Position numbers and translations under genes: made by a program | Shown here: positions 23,990 through 36,805 of the stretch, one piece after another | Numbering within the stretch: position 1 is the first letter of the stretch | Layout of the letters: every line of letters starts with the position of its first letter | Assembly: GCA_002205965.3 (NCBI GenBank) | Contig: NADL03000604.1 | Coordinates: 496,001-560,000, forward strand | DNA: 64,000 nt | Origin: Kappaphycus alvarezii | Taxonomy: Eukaryota; Rhodophyta; Florideophyceae; Gigartinales; Solieriaceae | Direction: 5' to 3' | The notes under the pieces: generated by a model | Databases searched by the model: none | Told to the model about the DNA's origin: nothing | Seen by the model: the letters and a program-made list of their open reading frames with translations, nothing else

Positions 23990-24587
23990 CTACTTTTGAG
24001 CAGCAGCCTGCTGGACGAGTGCTTGAAACTTCTGTTGTTCGGTGAGCAGAGTTACGCGGCGCTTTTGTTGCTCACTCTCCGCCTTTTCGACCTTTGCTTT
24101 TGCAGTGTTAAGCTCCTGTGAAATAAAATCAATACGAGTGCTCACTGTATTTCTCGCCTCCTCAACCTCCTGAGGAATCAAAACCGGTCCGACTAACTTG
24201 TACACCTTTGCACCTTCCTCCAAGTGATCTAACTCCTGCGCGTTGAAAACATTGATACCAGAAGAGTGTCAGAGCAGGCTATTGGACGAATGCGGGAATG
24301 TCAGTGCTATGGATTCGCAGCAGGTAAGCACGTACCTCTTTTACAAGCGTATTCTCAGTTAACTGACTTTGAAGGTTGTTTACACCAGTCACAGCATTTC
24401 CAAGCTCTGCAGAAAATGAGGAAAGAATTGGAAAACAGAAGGCGATTAATAGTCTGGATGAACATTGCTAGGCTGAAATGACTAATGTGTGCACTATGGA
24501 TGACTTACCTTTCTGGTTTGCTTGCGCCTCGGCAACCATTTTCTCGATCCTCAGCTTCATGTTCGACAACACTTGCAGGTGAGCCAT
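23990..24587 (-). CDS. prefoldin subunit 6 (beta-type), three exons
   Basis: Subunit of the hexameric prefoldin chaperone that hands nascent actin and tubulin to CCT in the cytosol. The exons are 24509-24587 (start ATG at 24587), 24336-24406 and 23990-24235. They total 396 nt and encode 131 residues, close to human PFDN6 (129). Both introns (24407-24508, 102 nt; 24236-24335, 100 nt) have GTAAGT or GTACGT donors and TGCAG or CGCAG acceptors, and the frame holds through both. Family marks are LTENTLVKEELDHLEEG, the beta-hairpin sequence VYKLVGPVLI, and two long coiled-coil helices (residues about 5-45 and 75-125). Only the third exon is a long frame, so the gene is easily missed. It is the only firmly intron-bearing gene here. 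Confidence 0.93.
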
Positions 24588-25482
24588 GCTGAGTCACAGA
24601 ACTCTGGATTCTAGTTTACCTCCCGTCTCCTTCGGCCAAAAGTTGCTGCGAAACTGAACAAACGTGGTAAGGGGAAACGTGAAATGCTGGATTGAATCTA
24701 CCCCCAGATTAGCCTATTGAAGGCGGATCACATTTGGTTTAGAGACGACAATATTACTGGAGGGATCCAGGTGCCTCCCAAGGGCAAATTCTAAGGACAG
24801 CTGTGGCTACCTGCGTGATACACACTGCATACGTGTAAAGTGCTGTACAGTTACATTGTTACTGTACTTCATTGTACAAGCTTTGCTCCAATTCATTACA
24901 TTGATTGTACTGACAGTACAGTCAATCCCTTGTACAGTATGTAAATTCGGATTTACTGTGGATTACAGTATCGATGGACACCAGTCCGTTGCCTTCACAA
25001 CCACTCTTGGTGATTTCTGGTCGCCAACATCTCCATTACAGTACACTATGTGAACCCCCCTCTTTCCCTGTTAGGAGGTAAGCGCACCAGGTCGAATCAA
25101 AACGAGAATTTTAGAAAGCTTACGCACAAAGAATTCAGAAATGAAACTGCCAAATTTCAGCAATAGAATTACAGTCTGTAATTCAATTGCAGAATTCTGG
25201 AATGAAGACGTGAGGTAAATTGCTGAAATGTGACCAGTTAGTGAAGACCCGTGAGAAATGGTTGTAAGAAATAAAGATCGTGCAGTAGGAGTTTTCGCGC
25301 CAGTTCATGCGTAAACACGTTTTCAAATTTCAGAAAAATAATTTCAGAAATACTTTTCAGAAATTTATCATACTACGTGCACCACATACAAACAGACTTT
25401 GAACACGGTCGATACGATAGCTTTGCGAGAAGATCTTTTGCCTCAGCAGAACTACGAGTAAATGAGACTATCAAAGGCCCTG
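24588..25482. other. intergenic region upstream of PFD6, rich in TACAGT/TGTAC motifs
   Basis: No gene recognised. Several ACTGTAC, TTGTACA and GACAGTACAGTC motifs lie at 24840-25045, upstream of the PFD6 start. The copia LTR begins at 25483. Confidence 0.5.
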
Positions 25483-25800
25483 TGTGAACACGTGTAATAT
25501 GATTACTTCTATGATGCTTTGGTGTCGTGTTACCGCACACGTCGCACTTTCGCGATGTCATTTTAGTGTTTCTACTTTTTTAGTAATATTTCTGTCATAT
25601 TGATGAATACGATTGCGCAACCTACTCGGGCTCCGAAAATATAAAGGAATAAAGTGTTTTGCCACTCTCCGTGGGAGCGGAGGGGCAGAGAGAAAAAGAA
25701 AGAACAAAAACAGGAAGCCACAGCAGCAGAATTTATCCCGGTCGTCGGGATTTGCTTGCACGCACCGGTCGTCGGTGCTCATTACCCCAGTATTATCATA
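25483..25800 (+). repeat. 5' LTR of the 25-31 kb copia element
   Basis: Begins TGTGAACACG and ends TATTATCATA. The other copy ends in CACA, giving TGTG...CACA ends. It contains a TATA-like AAATATAAAGG (about 25637-25648), a purine-rich tract (about 25678-25725) and two GTCGT-loop hairpins near its end. Confidence 0.93.
25735..25778 (+). promoter_or_regulatory. tandem GTCGT-loop hairpins, 5' LTR
   Basis: Hairpin 1 (25735-25751) is ATCCCG-GTCGT-CGGGAT and hairpin 2 (25762-25778) is GCACCG-GTCGT-CGGTGC. The stems are perfect, the two pentaloops identical, the spacer 10 bases. They lie 22 bases before the LTR end, probably in the transcribed leader. Confidence 0.8.
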
Positions 25801-28800
25801 TTCCGGAATCTGCATCTGGGGAACCACTGCAAAGAGACCACAAACAAAAAAGAGAAAGACAACTACCAAGTAAGGGTTGACGTGCAAATTTGTCAGACAA
25901 CTAGAACCGGTTCGGAAGACGACAGGTAACTTGAATTAATCGGGAGTGGGTAGACCTTACCTAGCACGCATTGGATGGTCGGCCTCGGTGAATCCTTTGC
26001 TGTCTAGAATTTCAAGTGGTTGTGCGGGTGCCTGGGTATTGTGTCTTTTGGCATATTACTGTCTAGAATCCTGCGTGGCTGCTTGGGAGACTGGGTATTG
26101 TATTTACTCGCATCCAGCTGTTCAGTCTGACGCTGCTGACCGCACACCTTGGGAAAACCGGGTGAACTCTGCGCATCAACGGGGCGGCTCATGAGACAAG
26201 GTGTTACGTCGCAGGTTGTTCAAAACGGCACCAATCGTCTAAAAATCCCTAGCTTCTGGTGGTTTTTAAATTCCCTCTTTTATTCGCAACTATTGAACCA
26301 CCAAGCAAAGTACAATTTCAAGAATCCCGTCTCCACCTTGGACACGAAAAGTGCTTCTACCAAGAGCAGAACCATGAGCACTCCCGCTATGTCGGGAGAT
26401 TCTCCAACTGATTCTGGGGCCTGTAAGGAGCCGGAAACATCAAATCAAACGACTCCTATGTTTATGGCAACCCTGCCTCAGCCCACTTTAGACGCTATGG
26501 ACGATATTCAAAGGGGATTTATAACTACAATTCGAGTGTTGGAGGCAGATGACTCCATGACAGGTGGCACTCTAATGCAAGCAGTTGCCGAGCTCTTTCC
26601 ACCAGCTGTCCTTTTTGGGGCGAATCTTCGTGCCATTCGAGCACTACACACGGAGCTGAGGAATTTTCTGGACCGTCGAGGAGCAAATCTCGTCCAGCAT
26701 TCATCTCGACGGATACTTATGACGCTAGCCTCAAATCTGTACGCTGACGAGGACGACAGGAGTGCAGCTATCGAGATTGTGAGAGGGATTATTGCTGCAG
26801 GAAGAAGGAATCAAAACGTAGATGTTTCAGCATCTGTTCCAGCAAGTAGTGCACCAATGCAATCAGGTGTGACCCGCTCTGACAAACTCGCCCATAACAT
26901 GGCTATGAGACTTCGAGAGAACGAAAAAAAATTCTCAGGTGATATTGGAGAATGTTGGCAGGAGTTTGTTGACGAGTATCGCCAAATTGCTCGCGACTAC
27001 AACCTGAGCCCAACGCAGCGCCTACATTTCCTACATAACCTTTTACGTGGGGACGCAAAGCGCTTTTATCTTGACTCTGTGGATGGCTATGCCCAATCGT
27101 TCCAACAGGCCGTTGACCAAATCGAGAGGGAATACAATTCCATTGTTCGACAGGACAAAGTGAAAAACTTTCTGAAATCGCTGCGAATGAGCAAGTATGT
27201 GGCAGAGGGAATGGATGCTGCTACCGCCCTAGAAAAAGTATACAAGGTAGTTACGAAACTCGCACGTCAAGCTCCAGTTGCTCACCGCGGCGACGCCCAC
27301 AAAGTGGAATACCTTTCCTCCGCAGTCGCCGGCTATGAATAGGCGACAGAACCCCTTGCGCGGGTTGCCACCTGCAATCTGAATTTCCAACAGCTCTACG
27401 GAGAATTAGAAGCACAGCTACAGTTAAATGAGGAAGCTGAAATTGCTCGCCTTAAAGATGAGATCTTTAACAAGGCAAGATCAGCGAGAATGCCCCAAGA
27501 TGAAGACATACCCGGCATTCTCTTCAGTGGACAGGGGAGATATGGAAGCAAGCCGTCATCTATACGATCTTCCGACTACAAGAAGCCCTTCAAAAGTACA
27601 GCCAAGTTTGATCCTCTGTCTATTTCTGGATGCTTCAACTGTGGGGATAGATCTCATCTTGTAAGAGACTGCAGAAAACCGCTTAATGTAGCTCGTGCCG
27701 CTGCAAACAAGTTGGAGTATTACTCTCGGAAGAATTCGAATGTTGAGAACCGCACGCATCATGTTTTAGCCGAGCTTTGCTATCAGCTCGACCAACAGTC
27801 AGCCGAAGGTTCAGAACCCCCGGATAATCATACCGAACAATCCGATCAACAGGTTTTCGAAAATCTACTGTCAAGCATGGAGAGCCGGATATTACATTCC
27901 TCCACCTCTCAACCCTCCCATGATTATCTGCCTACCCTTTCTTTTTACCTTTCGAAGATGAATCTGATACTCCACAATTATGTTCTACAGATAAGGAAGG
28001 CGCAGATGGATACGATACTGCTAAAGAGTCAATAGCCACCATCCTAAGTGATGAAGAGTCCGAGTTACATCTTTTAGCCAGTGATCTTGGCGAGCACCAT
28101 CCCTTCCACGGGGCGTGTGTTGATACCGGAGCACAAAAGTCTGTCATCGGCGCCGAACAAGCACAGGCCTACTGTCATTCAATGAGAGTTCCATTCTCTC
28201 CGAAGGACATTGATGGTCACCGGTTCTACAAGTTCGGAGACAAGAGGTACAAGGGCCTGGGGTTTATTAATGTACGCATCCCTGTGAATGCCACTACCTT
28301 TCTATCTTTTCAGGTCGAGGTTGTTGAAGTCAATGTTCCACTATTAGTTGGGCTAGAGTTTCTGGATAGCTACGAGGTTTCAATTGACCTGGCGAATAAT
28401 AGGATCGTCCCTCATATTAAGGAGTGGGAGATCCTACTCACAAGGAAACATGGTCATCTATTTATCGTCTGGGATGTAGCCAGCGAGATTCTGTTTACTG
28501 ATGATGAGCTGCGGAAGATGCACCGCCATTTCTATCACCCAGAATCACAACGACTTTTCTCTGTGCTACGCCGAGCTAGGCCTGGAGATTGTTCGCAAGG
28601 AACACTTGAGACATTGCAAAGAATTGAGGAGTCTTGTGATATATGTCAACGTTTAAGTGAGAAACCCAGCCGCTTCCGAGTTACTTTACCGAACGATGAT
28701 ATTGTATTTAACCGTGTTCTGAGCTGCGACCTGTTCTCGCTCGAAGGTCACACTGCTTTGCATGTGGTTGACAAAGATACAAAGTTCAACTCCGCAGCGT

Positions 28801-31137
28801 TTCTCTTCCGTGAAACCATTGAGGAGATATGGAAGACTTTCGTCGTATTTGGAGCACTCGTTACACTGGGCATCCAATGGAGCTTCATGCAGACGCAGGA
28901 CCGCAATTCTCCTCCCTTCGATTCAAGAGTTTATGCCGCTTAGCCGGCATTAAACTGACATCGGCCGGAGTTGAAAGCCACAATTCATTGGGAGTTGGCG
29001 AAAGGTACCATTCCTTTTTGCGGCAGATATACCGTAAGGTTAAATTGGAACATCCGACCATGCCGTTAAGGCTCTCAACGATACCGCTGGACCTAACGGA
29101 TTAGTGCCCACGTTACTCGTTTTTGGCGTCATGCCTAGGATCCCTTTAACACCAACCGACTTACCAACGCAAGTGGAGCGAATGACGGCCCTGGATGAAG
29201 CACGAAAAGAGATGGCTTGCGTTGCTGCTACCAATAAAATCTCTAGGGCCCTCAGGAACAAACTCCCAGCTGCTACAATGGCTCACATTCGAATTGTTGA
29301 TGACGTTCTAGTATATCGTGACAACTCTGATCTTTTGGAAGGTCCTTACAAAGTGCTGGATGTATCTGGAAAGATCTTAAAGCTGGATGTCAGAGGAAGG
29401 CCTGTTCAGTTCTCGGCCGACAGGATCAAGCAATACAAGCATGAGGCCGGACCCAGCCAACCTATATCCAACGAAAACCCCCTTCAAGTTGTTGACGATG
29501 TAATTCGTGAACTGAGGGGCGATGATGAAAACACGACAGCAGCGGAACCATTGGATATAACAGAATTCACCACCAATGAGACCTTTATTACCGAAGTACT
29601 GAGGCAGAACGATCCAAAGGTCCAAAGAATAGAATCCGAGAGTGCGAAACAACAGGAGGCTTTGTGTCTGCTCAGCCGCGGGACTTTTGAGACTGTGAGC
29701 AGTGAGGACATACCGCAAAACGCCAACGTGTTAGGAGGGAGATTCGTTCTTTCGTTGAAAAACGTTGGAACGCCAAATGAAAGCCCAAAAGCCAGATTTA
29801 TCATTCAGGGACACAGGGATAACGAGAAAGATAGTATTGTTCACAACATCCAATAATGCAGCAGAAATCCACTTGGATGATAATATCTTTTGCTGCACTT
29901 AAGGGGTATCAAGTCTTTAGTAATGATATCACCCAAGCATATCTCCAGAGCAGCGAACTGATGAAACGGGAGATATTCTTACGACCACGTCCGGAGGACC
30001 TACCGTACTTTAACCTTCAACAAAATCAGCTTTTCCGGCTCCGTCGCTCTTTGTACGGGCTTTGTGACAGTGGTGATTATTGGATGAACACCATCCATCG
30101 TTATATGAAAGAAAAACTTGGGCTCACATCTCTCACAGGTGACCCGTCAGTTTATGTCCTACAAAACACCGGAGGAAACGGAGCTTCAGGAGTATTTGGT
30201 ATGTATGTCGACGACTCCTTGGGAGCGGGTAATACAAATTTCGAAGCCTTAACAGAACAAGTGAACATCGATTTCGAGTCAAAGCCTCGTGAGTGGAATG
30301 ATATGAATTTCTTTGGAATGCATATCTGTCGAGGCAGTGATGGTTCTATTAGTATAGATCAACGGGTATAAATTGTTTGTCTCTCTTGGCGGATGATGCC
30401 TCGTTTCAAGACTTTAGGAGTGTAAGAGCAGCCGCTTCATGGGCAAGTCATTCTCGTCCGGATATCATGTTGATTGTTAACAAAAAAGCACAAGTTACAG
30501 AAGAACAATTTGGCATGGAAGCAGTCCAACTCCTGAATGAGGCGATACGAAAACTGAAGAAATCAGATCGTGTACTTTATTATCGACCTTTGGAAGAACA
30601 ATCCCTGCACCTACGCGTCTACACAGATGCATCATTTGGGACAAATGCTGACCTGACATGACAAATTGGATATATCATTCTGCTCTGCGATAGTGATAAC
30701 AGATGCCATATATTGGATTATGTTAGCAGGAAATTCAAACGCGTCGTTCGATCTATCCTAGGTGGGAGGTTTACGCTTTTACGGAAGGGGTTTGACTCTG
30801 CATTTATGCTGCGTCACAATTTGGAACGTATCTATGGAAGAAAGATTCCTCTTCGTATGTTAACAGACTCAAAGCAATTATTTGATGTGATAACAAAATC
30901 ATCCGTCACAACCGAGAAGAGATTGATGATTGATATTGCCCCTGCTCGTGAAGCATATAATAAGTTTGAAATCAATGAAGTGGGACTAATTAGCGGAAAA
31001 CACAACATAGCGGATGCCTTTACAAAACGATCCTCTAATAAGTCGTTCGATTCTTTACTTGTGAACGGGTTGGATCAGACACCAGTTTTTCAATGGATAA
31101 TACGTGATGACATCGCTCGTATTTAGAGTGGCGGGAG

Positions 31138-31455
31138 TGTGAACACGTGTAATATGATTACTTCTATGATGCTTTGGTGTCGTGTTACCGCACACTTCGC
31201 ACTTTCGCGATGTCATTTTAGTGTTTCTACTTTTTTAGTAATATTTCTGTCATATTGATGAATACGATTGCGCAACCTACTCGGGCTCCGAAAATATAAA
31301 GGAATAAAGTGTTTTGCCACTCTCCGTGGGGAGCGGAGGGCAGAGAGAAAAAGAAAGAACAAAAACAGGAAGCCACAGCAGCAGAATTTATCCCGGTCGT
31401 CGGGATTTGCTTGCACGCACCGGTCGTCGGTGCTCATTACCCCAGTATTATCACA
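31138..31455 (+). repeat. 3' LTR of the 25-31 kb copia element
   Basis: About 99% identical to 25483-25800 over 318 bp, ending TATTATCACA. Confidence 0.93.
31390..31433 (+). promoter_or_regulatory. tandem GTCGT-loop hairpins, 3' LTR
   Basis: Identical to the pair at 25735-25778 (hairpins at 31390-31406 and 31417-31433). Confidence 0.8.
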
Positions 31456-32208
31456 CCTGTGACACATTCTAACAAATTCTATTGCAGCCCTCAAACACCA
31501 ATGCAAACAAGCAGAGCGAAAGTCAAAACCCCCACGCCCCCCAAGGCCAACATACATGCTACGGCAAAACTCGTATTTAGCCCGGCATGTATTGCTCAAG
31601 CATCTATGCATGACATGAACATCCAGCTATACATCAAAATCTTGCCTCCAGCTCAGCATCCCAAACAGTTTACAGCGCACCAAACGCAACCTCTATGTCG
31701 TCCCCTAATCAATTGACTCCACATAGACCTCAAACCGCACGTAACACAGTGCCAGTTCCGGCCCCCAGCTCCGGAGCTCTCACACAAGTACGAGCTGCCC
31801 TAACGTCATCCTCTGTCCTCCTTATGCCAGCACGTTGTGCCGAGGAACTAGCATACACTGTAATGTCTGGGGAATGCCAGCAGCTTTGGGTTGGTACCTC
31901 GTGTATATCCGCGATAGCCCCTACCTCACGAGGCACACTTTGTCCTCATACGGTACACATGCTATAATTTTTGACACGCAGTGGTCACACTCCGTCCGAC
32001 CAGTGTACTGTACAGTAACACGACGGCGGCGACCCTCATGGACAGCTGTCCCATATCCCGCGGATACTAGGGTTATCAATAGTTACAGTAGCCTACAGCA
32101 TACATTACACAGTAGCCACACCATTTGATGGCCCGTTCAGCCGGTCCCGGCTTGCCCCTCCTGGACTATTACCGTACAGTGCCAGCGCCGCACACAAGCG
32201 GTCTCCAA
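31456..32208. other. G/C-richer spacer between two copia elements
   Basis: Host-like DNA with TACAGTA and CTGTACAGT motifs (31985-32190) resembling the gene island. No gene recognised. Confidence 0.5.
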
Positions 32209-32317
32209 TGTGGACATCCAATCAGTGGGCGCCATGGAGATCAAGGATACTACAAGATCCAACCATGTGCTTCCACTCAAAGGGTGCGTGAGCTCCCTTG
32301 ACCCTCGCAAGTGTTAC

Positions 32318-32753
32318 TGTGGTACGTAGATTACTGTATGTCAAGTACAGTACTGAAGAGCGCCGCACCCCAGGGAGATACGTCTGGAAGTTTCCAGGCG
32401 TATCTCCCGGCTGCATGCCAGGAGAGGAGTGGGAGTTTGAGGCACGACACAGTACAATACATATAGCAATGTGCTGTGCCGCGCCCATGATAGAGGGAGG
32501 TAGGTTACGCTTGGCCAAAACAGGACAGGAAAGAATAAAGGAGAAATTACAATCATTACATGGCTTTGATGCAGTAATGGATGCGGCTTGGATGCGGCTT
32601 GGGTGTGCTCAGACCCCCACTCCTCTCTGGGCATGCAGCCGGGAGATACGCCTGGAAACTTCCAGACATATCTCCCAGTGGTGCGGAGCTGTACAGTACT
32701 ATACTTGACATACAGTAATCTACGTACCACACGTATAGTAATCTACGTAACAA
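32318..32753. mobile_element. fold-back MITE nested in a copia LTR
   Basis: Terminal arms of about 117 bp (32318-32434 and 32614-32731) are inverted copies starting TGTGGTACGTAGATTACTG. Each arm also contains a 34-bp near-palindrome (first at 32374-32407: GGAGATACG...CTGGAA then its inverse), so the element can fold on two scales. The central part (32435-32613) is non-coding. The 3' LTR at 36806-37161 shows the uninterrupted target (GTGTTACCCTAG), which proves insertion. After 32731 a diverged repeat of the terminal AGTAATCTACGT runs to about 32750, so the right boundary is uncertain by about 20 bases. No transposase. Confidence 0.85.
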
Positions 32754-32924
32754 GGTACCATAGATTTATGCATGTTTTCATTTGTTTTTTGGTTTTCTAC
32801 ATCTACTGTGTTTTTTGCAGGGTAATGCATGTTTAGAATAGAATGGTCCTCACCTTCTGCACCCGGAAGGGACTGCGAGAGGCACGACGGAAAAGAGAGG
32901 AACAAGGAAATGACAAAGGGTACT

Positions 32925-32981
32925 GCACAAACAGCTCGGTCGTCGAGTTTGTGCTAGAGACACAAACGCCGGTCGTAGGCG
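32925..32981 (+). promoter_or_regulatory. tandem GTCGT-loop hairpins, 5' LTR of the older element
   Basis: Hairpin 1 (32925-32954) is an 11-bp stem, GCACAAA plus CTCG with a 3-base bulge, closed by loop GTCGT. Hairpin 2 (32967-32981) is CGCCG-GTCGT with one mismatched base pair. Confidence 0.75.
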
Positions 32982-35900
32982 CTCTTTTGGATACTACAGA
33001 AACTCACCTTCGCGAATTGAACTGGAGATTCCCAGTGAGTTGGATTTGAACTTGGTTTACCTCTGGACTTGAATATAACCTCGTACCGGAAGATAGACCT
33101 AATACACGAGTGTGCAGGTGGGCACTTGATACAAGTGGTAGTGTGAACAGATAGTCATTCCGTTGCCAGGGGGGAATTACTGATTCGACTTTGTGTCCTA
33201 CTCCTGGCTGCGAGAGCTGTCTGGGAAGTCCTGAGCTTGTTTTAGGTTGTCTGATCTGGGTTCTCAAGGTCGCTGTTCCGTTGAATCTCTCACCGAGGGA
33301 GAACCTGGTGCCGGCTGTCAGGGCTGGAGGTTTCGGCTCTAAGTGAAGGCGGCGTGGCTTTTCTAACGTAGTATGCTACTGTGTGGCTTGTTCATTTCAG
33401 GGGTAATAAAAATTCTGCTCAAGGCTAAACTTTCCCCTTCAACTACAGGACGTTCAGCATTGTACAAAAAATCGAGGCGGCACTTTTTCTTTTGTGCAGT
33501 AAGTAAGTAACTTTCTTTCTTTTATTTTATTCTGACCATTACCATACCCGGTTCGGAATTTGTTACTCCTGGTTGAATTTGGGTATGAACGCTGTCACAA
33601 CTCCAGGAGGAGGCGAAAATGGGAATTGATCAGGTCATGATCAGGATCATGACCGGGTCAGTCCTTTTTCGCATCGTTGGTGAGATTTTCCCTCCTTCCG
33701 TTTTGTTTGGTGAGGAAATCATTGCTGTACCTGCCATCCATACAGAGCTTCGTGATTTCTTGGATTTTAAAGGGACAAGTCTCGTGCAGCACTACCTTTT
33801 CATCCTAAGCGAGGTGAAATCGACCGTTTCCACTAGTTAGATGAGAAGAGATTTATTGGATTAGGTTTTATAACCGTTCCAATTCCTATTGATGGGGATA
33901 CGTTTTTCTCGTTTGACTTTGAAGTAGTAGATGTGGACGTACCGCTCTTGCTGGGTTTAGAGTTTTTAGACTCCTTCATGATGACTATTGACCTTGCAAA
34001 AAATAAGCTCACGGCACAAGACGGAAGCTGGGAAATACCGTTAATTCGAAAGGGTGGACACCTTATATCGTATGGAATACTGACTCGGTTTTGTTGTTTA
34101 TGGAAGGGAAATCCGTCGTGTTCATCGTCACTTTTTGCATCCCGAGTTGCAGAGACTTTACGCCATCGTGAGGAGGGCGAGACCAGGGGAGAGCACCAAT
34201 GAGACCCTACAGCAACTGGAGAGGATTGAGAGAAGTAGCGATGTGTACCATAGGCTTGGACGGGGTCCAAGCCGATTTAGGGTCACCCTCCCGGATGAAG
34301 AAGTCGTTTTTAACCGTGTACTGTGCATCAACTTATTCACAGTCGAAGAGGACTGGATCTTACATATTGTTGACGAAGAAAATAAGTTTAACGCGGCTCT
34401 GAGTCAACCGTAGCTGTATGGGATTCGTACTTGTCTATGTGGACTCTCCGTTATGTCGGAAACCCGTCAGAGGTACATGCTGATCAAGGTCCACAGTATG
34501 CTAGTATCAAATTTTTATTGCAATGTGTAGAGTGAATGGAATCTAGTTAAATTTGTCTGGGGTCGAGATTCATAACTCTTTAGGAACTGGGAAACGCTAC
34601 CATGCCTTTATTCGACAGTTATATCGAAAGATTAAGGCAGATAATCCTACTATGGGCAATCGGCTCATACTGCAAACAGCTGTCAAGGCCCTCAATGATA
34701 CTGCAGGGCCAATGATATCGTTCCGAAGCTTCTTGTTTTCGGTTTAATGCCGCAAATCTCTGTAAGGCCTGCTGAGATGCCCCAGCAGATTGAAAGAATG
34801 AGAGCTCTGCACGAAGCTCGAACAGAATTGTCAAAAGTGGTAGCGTCGACAAGAGTGACGCGTGCTCTCCGTAGCAATTTTCCGCGAGCCCACGTGCAGG
34901 ACATAAGGATATTAGACAAGGTAATTGTGTACCGCGAAGAACCAAAGGTATGGCAAGGTCCCTCCAACGTGTTGGAAGTACATGACAAAAAGGTCTATGT
35001 CGAGGTAGAGGGAAGACTCGTTCAGTTCTCAATCGATAAGGTCAAAAATTATGTGCAGGATCCTGCTCTGAAAAAACCTGGGGCTTCCCAATCTATGACG
35101 CGGTAACCCCATCCGCTACTCATAAGAATCCTAGAAAAGCTGTAGATGATGCAATTGCATCTCTAAGAGCAACCGGTGGTGCAGAGACCACAGAACAACC
35201 TCCATTGAACATTTCTGAATTTAACTTATCTCTTATTACGGATTGTAATATCACGAAAGTTCTGCAAACCAAATGACCCTAAAGTGCAGAGCCAAGCTGT
35301 CATTGATGCTAAAACTCAGGAGATACATGGCTTGTTAAACAGGACAGTGTTTGAAATTGTGGATGCATCAACTTTCCCGGATAGGGGAAATATCCTCGGC
35401 GGTCGTTTTGTGATTTAAATTAAGAGCACTGGCACGCAAACCGAGAACACCAAAGCACGTTACATCGCCCAAGGGCGCAGGGACTTTGAAAAAGACATTC
35501 TCGTACTTAAAGTCGCTGCAATACAAGTAAAATCGACTAGGCTAATAATATCGCTCGACACTATCAAGAGATTCAGGCTGTTCAGTAACGACGTCAGCCA
35601 GGCATACTTGCAAGGTGCAGAGCCACTTCAGCGCAAGGTTTATTTGAAACTACGACCAGAGGATCGAGGCTACTTCAACTTAAATGATCGATAATTGTTG
35701 AGAATAATACAAAATATTTATGGACTGTGTGATAGTGGAGACTTTTGGCTCAACACTATACATCGCTATCTGCGATCAGTACTTAATCTGAATCCTCTTG
35801 ACGGCGATGCGTCTGTTTACTGCACGAATCAGGTTAACGGTTGCGGAACCGATGGATTTTTTGGAACCTACGTCTATGACTCTTCAGGGGCAGGTAACGA

Positions 35901-36805
35901 GATGTTTCAGAACTTAACTGAAAGAATTAATGAGGACTTCGATTCGAAACCAAGGTAATGAGAAAACATAGAGTTTTTTGGTATGCAGATTGGCCGCATG
36001 GAAAACGGTGACATCAAGGTCACCAGTCAAGCTACATAACTAGATTATCATTAGTACCAGAGAATTCTTCATTCAAGTGCTTTCAGAGTGCTCGCGCAGA
36101 ACTGGCATGGGTCATAAACACTAGGCCAGATATCGCCTTCCCCGTCAACAAAGCAGCGCAGACTACCGAGGAACATTTCTGCAAGGATGATATTCACCTT
36201 TTGAACATAGTAATTCGTATTCTCAAAAGGAAGAAGGTTTACTTGCAGTTCGGACCCGTAGATCAACAATCACTACATATTCGTGTTTATTCCGACGCTT
36301 CGGTTGGATTGAATCGGGATATTTTCTCGCAAATTGTTTATGTTATTCTGCTTTGTAACGCAGAGAATCGCTGCCAAATTTTAGATTACTCTAGCCGTAA
36401 GTCTAAGAATGTTGTTACATCAGTTCTCGGAGCCGAAATATTTGCTTTTGGAGACGGATTTGATGCAGCATTTATTCTAAAGCATGATCTTGAGACTTTA
36501 TTTGGGTCGCAGATTGTCATTAAGATGCTAACTGATTCGAAGAATTTATTTGACACTATCAAGATATCGTCAACAACTTCTGAGCGAAGGCTAATGGTTG
36601 ACGCTGCTGCAGTACGAGAAGCATGCAATAAGTTTGAAATCGAGCAGGTTGGTTTAGTCCTTGCGGAGGACAATATTACTGACGCCTTTACTAATGTAAC
36701 GAGAAATAAGGCGTTTGATGCTATCATGGGAAGCGGAGTTGACAATACCCATGCGGTTCAATGAATTGACAGGGATAAAATCGCTCGAAATTAGAGTGGC
36801 GTGAA

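Larger units (their letters stand above)
25483..31455 (+). mobile_element. Ty1/copia-type LTR retrotransposon, full-length, young, with breaks
   Basis: Complete in outline: 5' LTR (25483-25800), gag (about 26373-27342), zinc knuckle CFNCGDRSHLVRDC (about 27631-27672), retropepsin with VDTGAQKSVIG (about 28110), H/C pre-integrase finger (about 28520-28660), integrase core (about 28700-29060), RT with MYVDDS (about 29700-30370), copia RNase H (about 30600-31120) and 3' LTR (31138-31455). Integrase before RT defines the copia order. The frame is interrupted about seven times. The LTRs differ at only a handful of positions in 318 bp, so insertion was recent. Flanking CCTG on both sides is a candidate 4-bp target duplication. 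The primer-binding site was not identified with confidence. Confidence 0.93.
32209..33008 (+). repeat. 5' LTR of the 32-37 kb copia element, with nested insertion
   Basis: 32209-32317 and 32754-33008 together align with the 3' LTR at 36806-37161. The intervening 436 bp is foreign. Confidence 0.9.
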
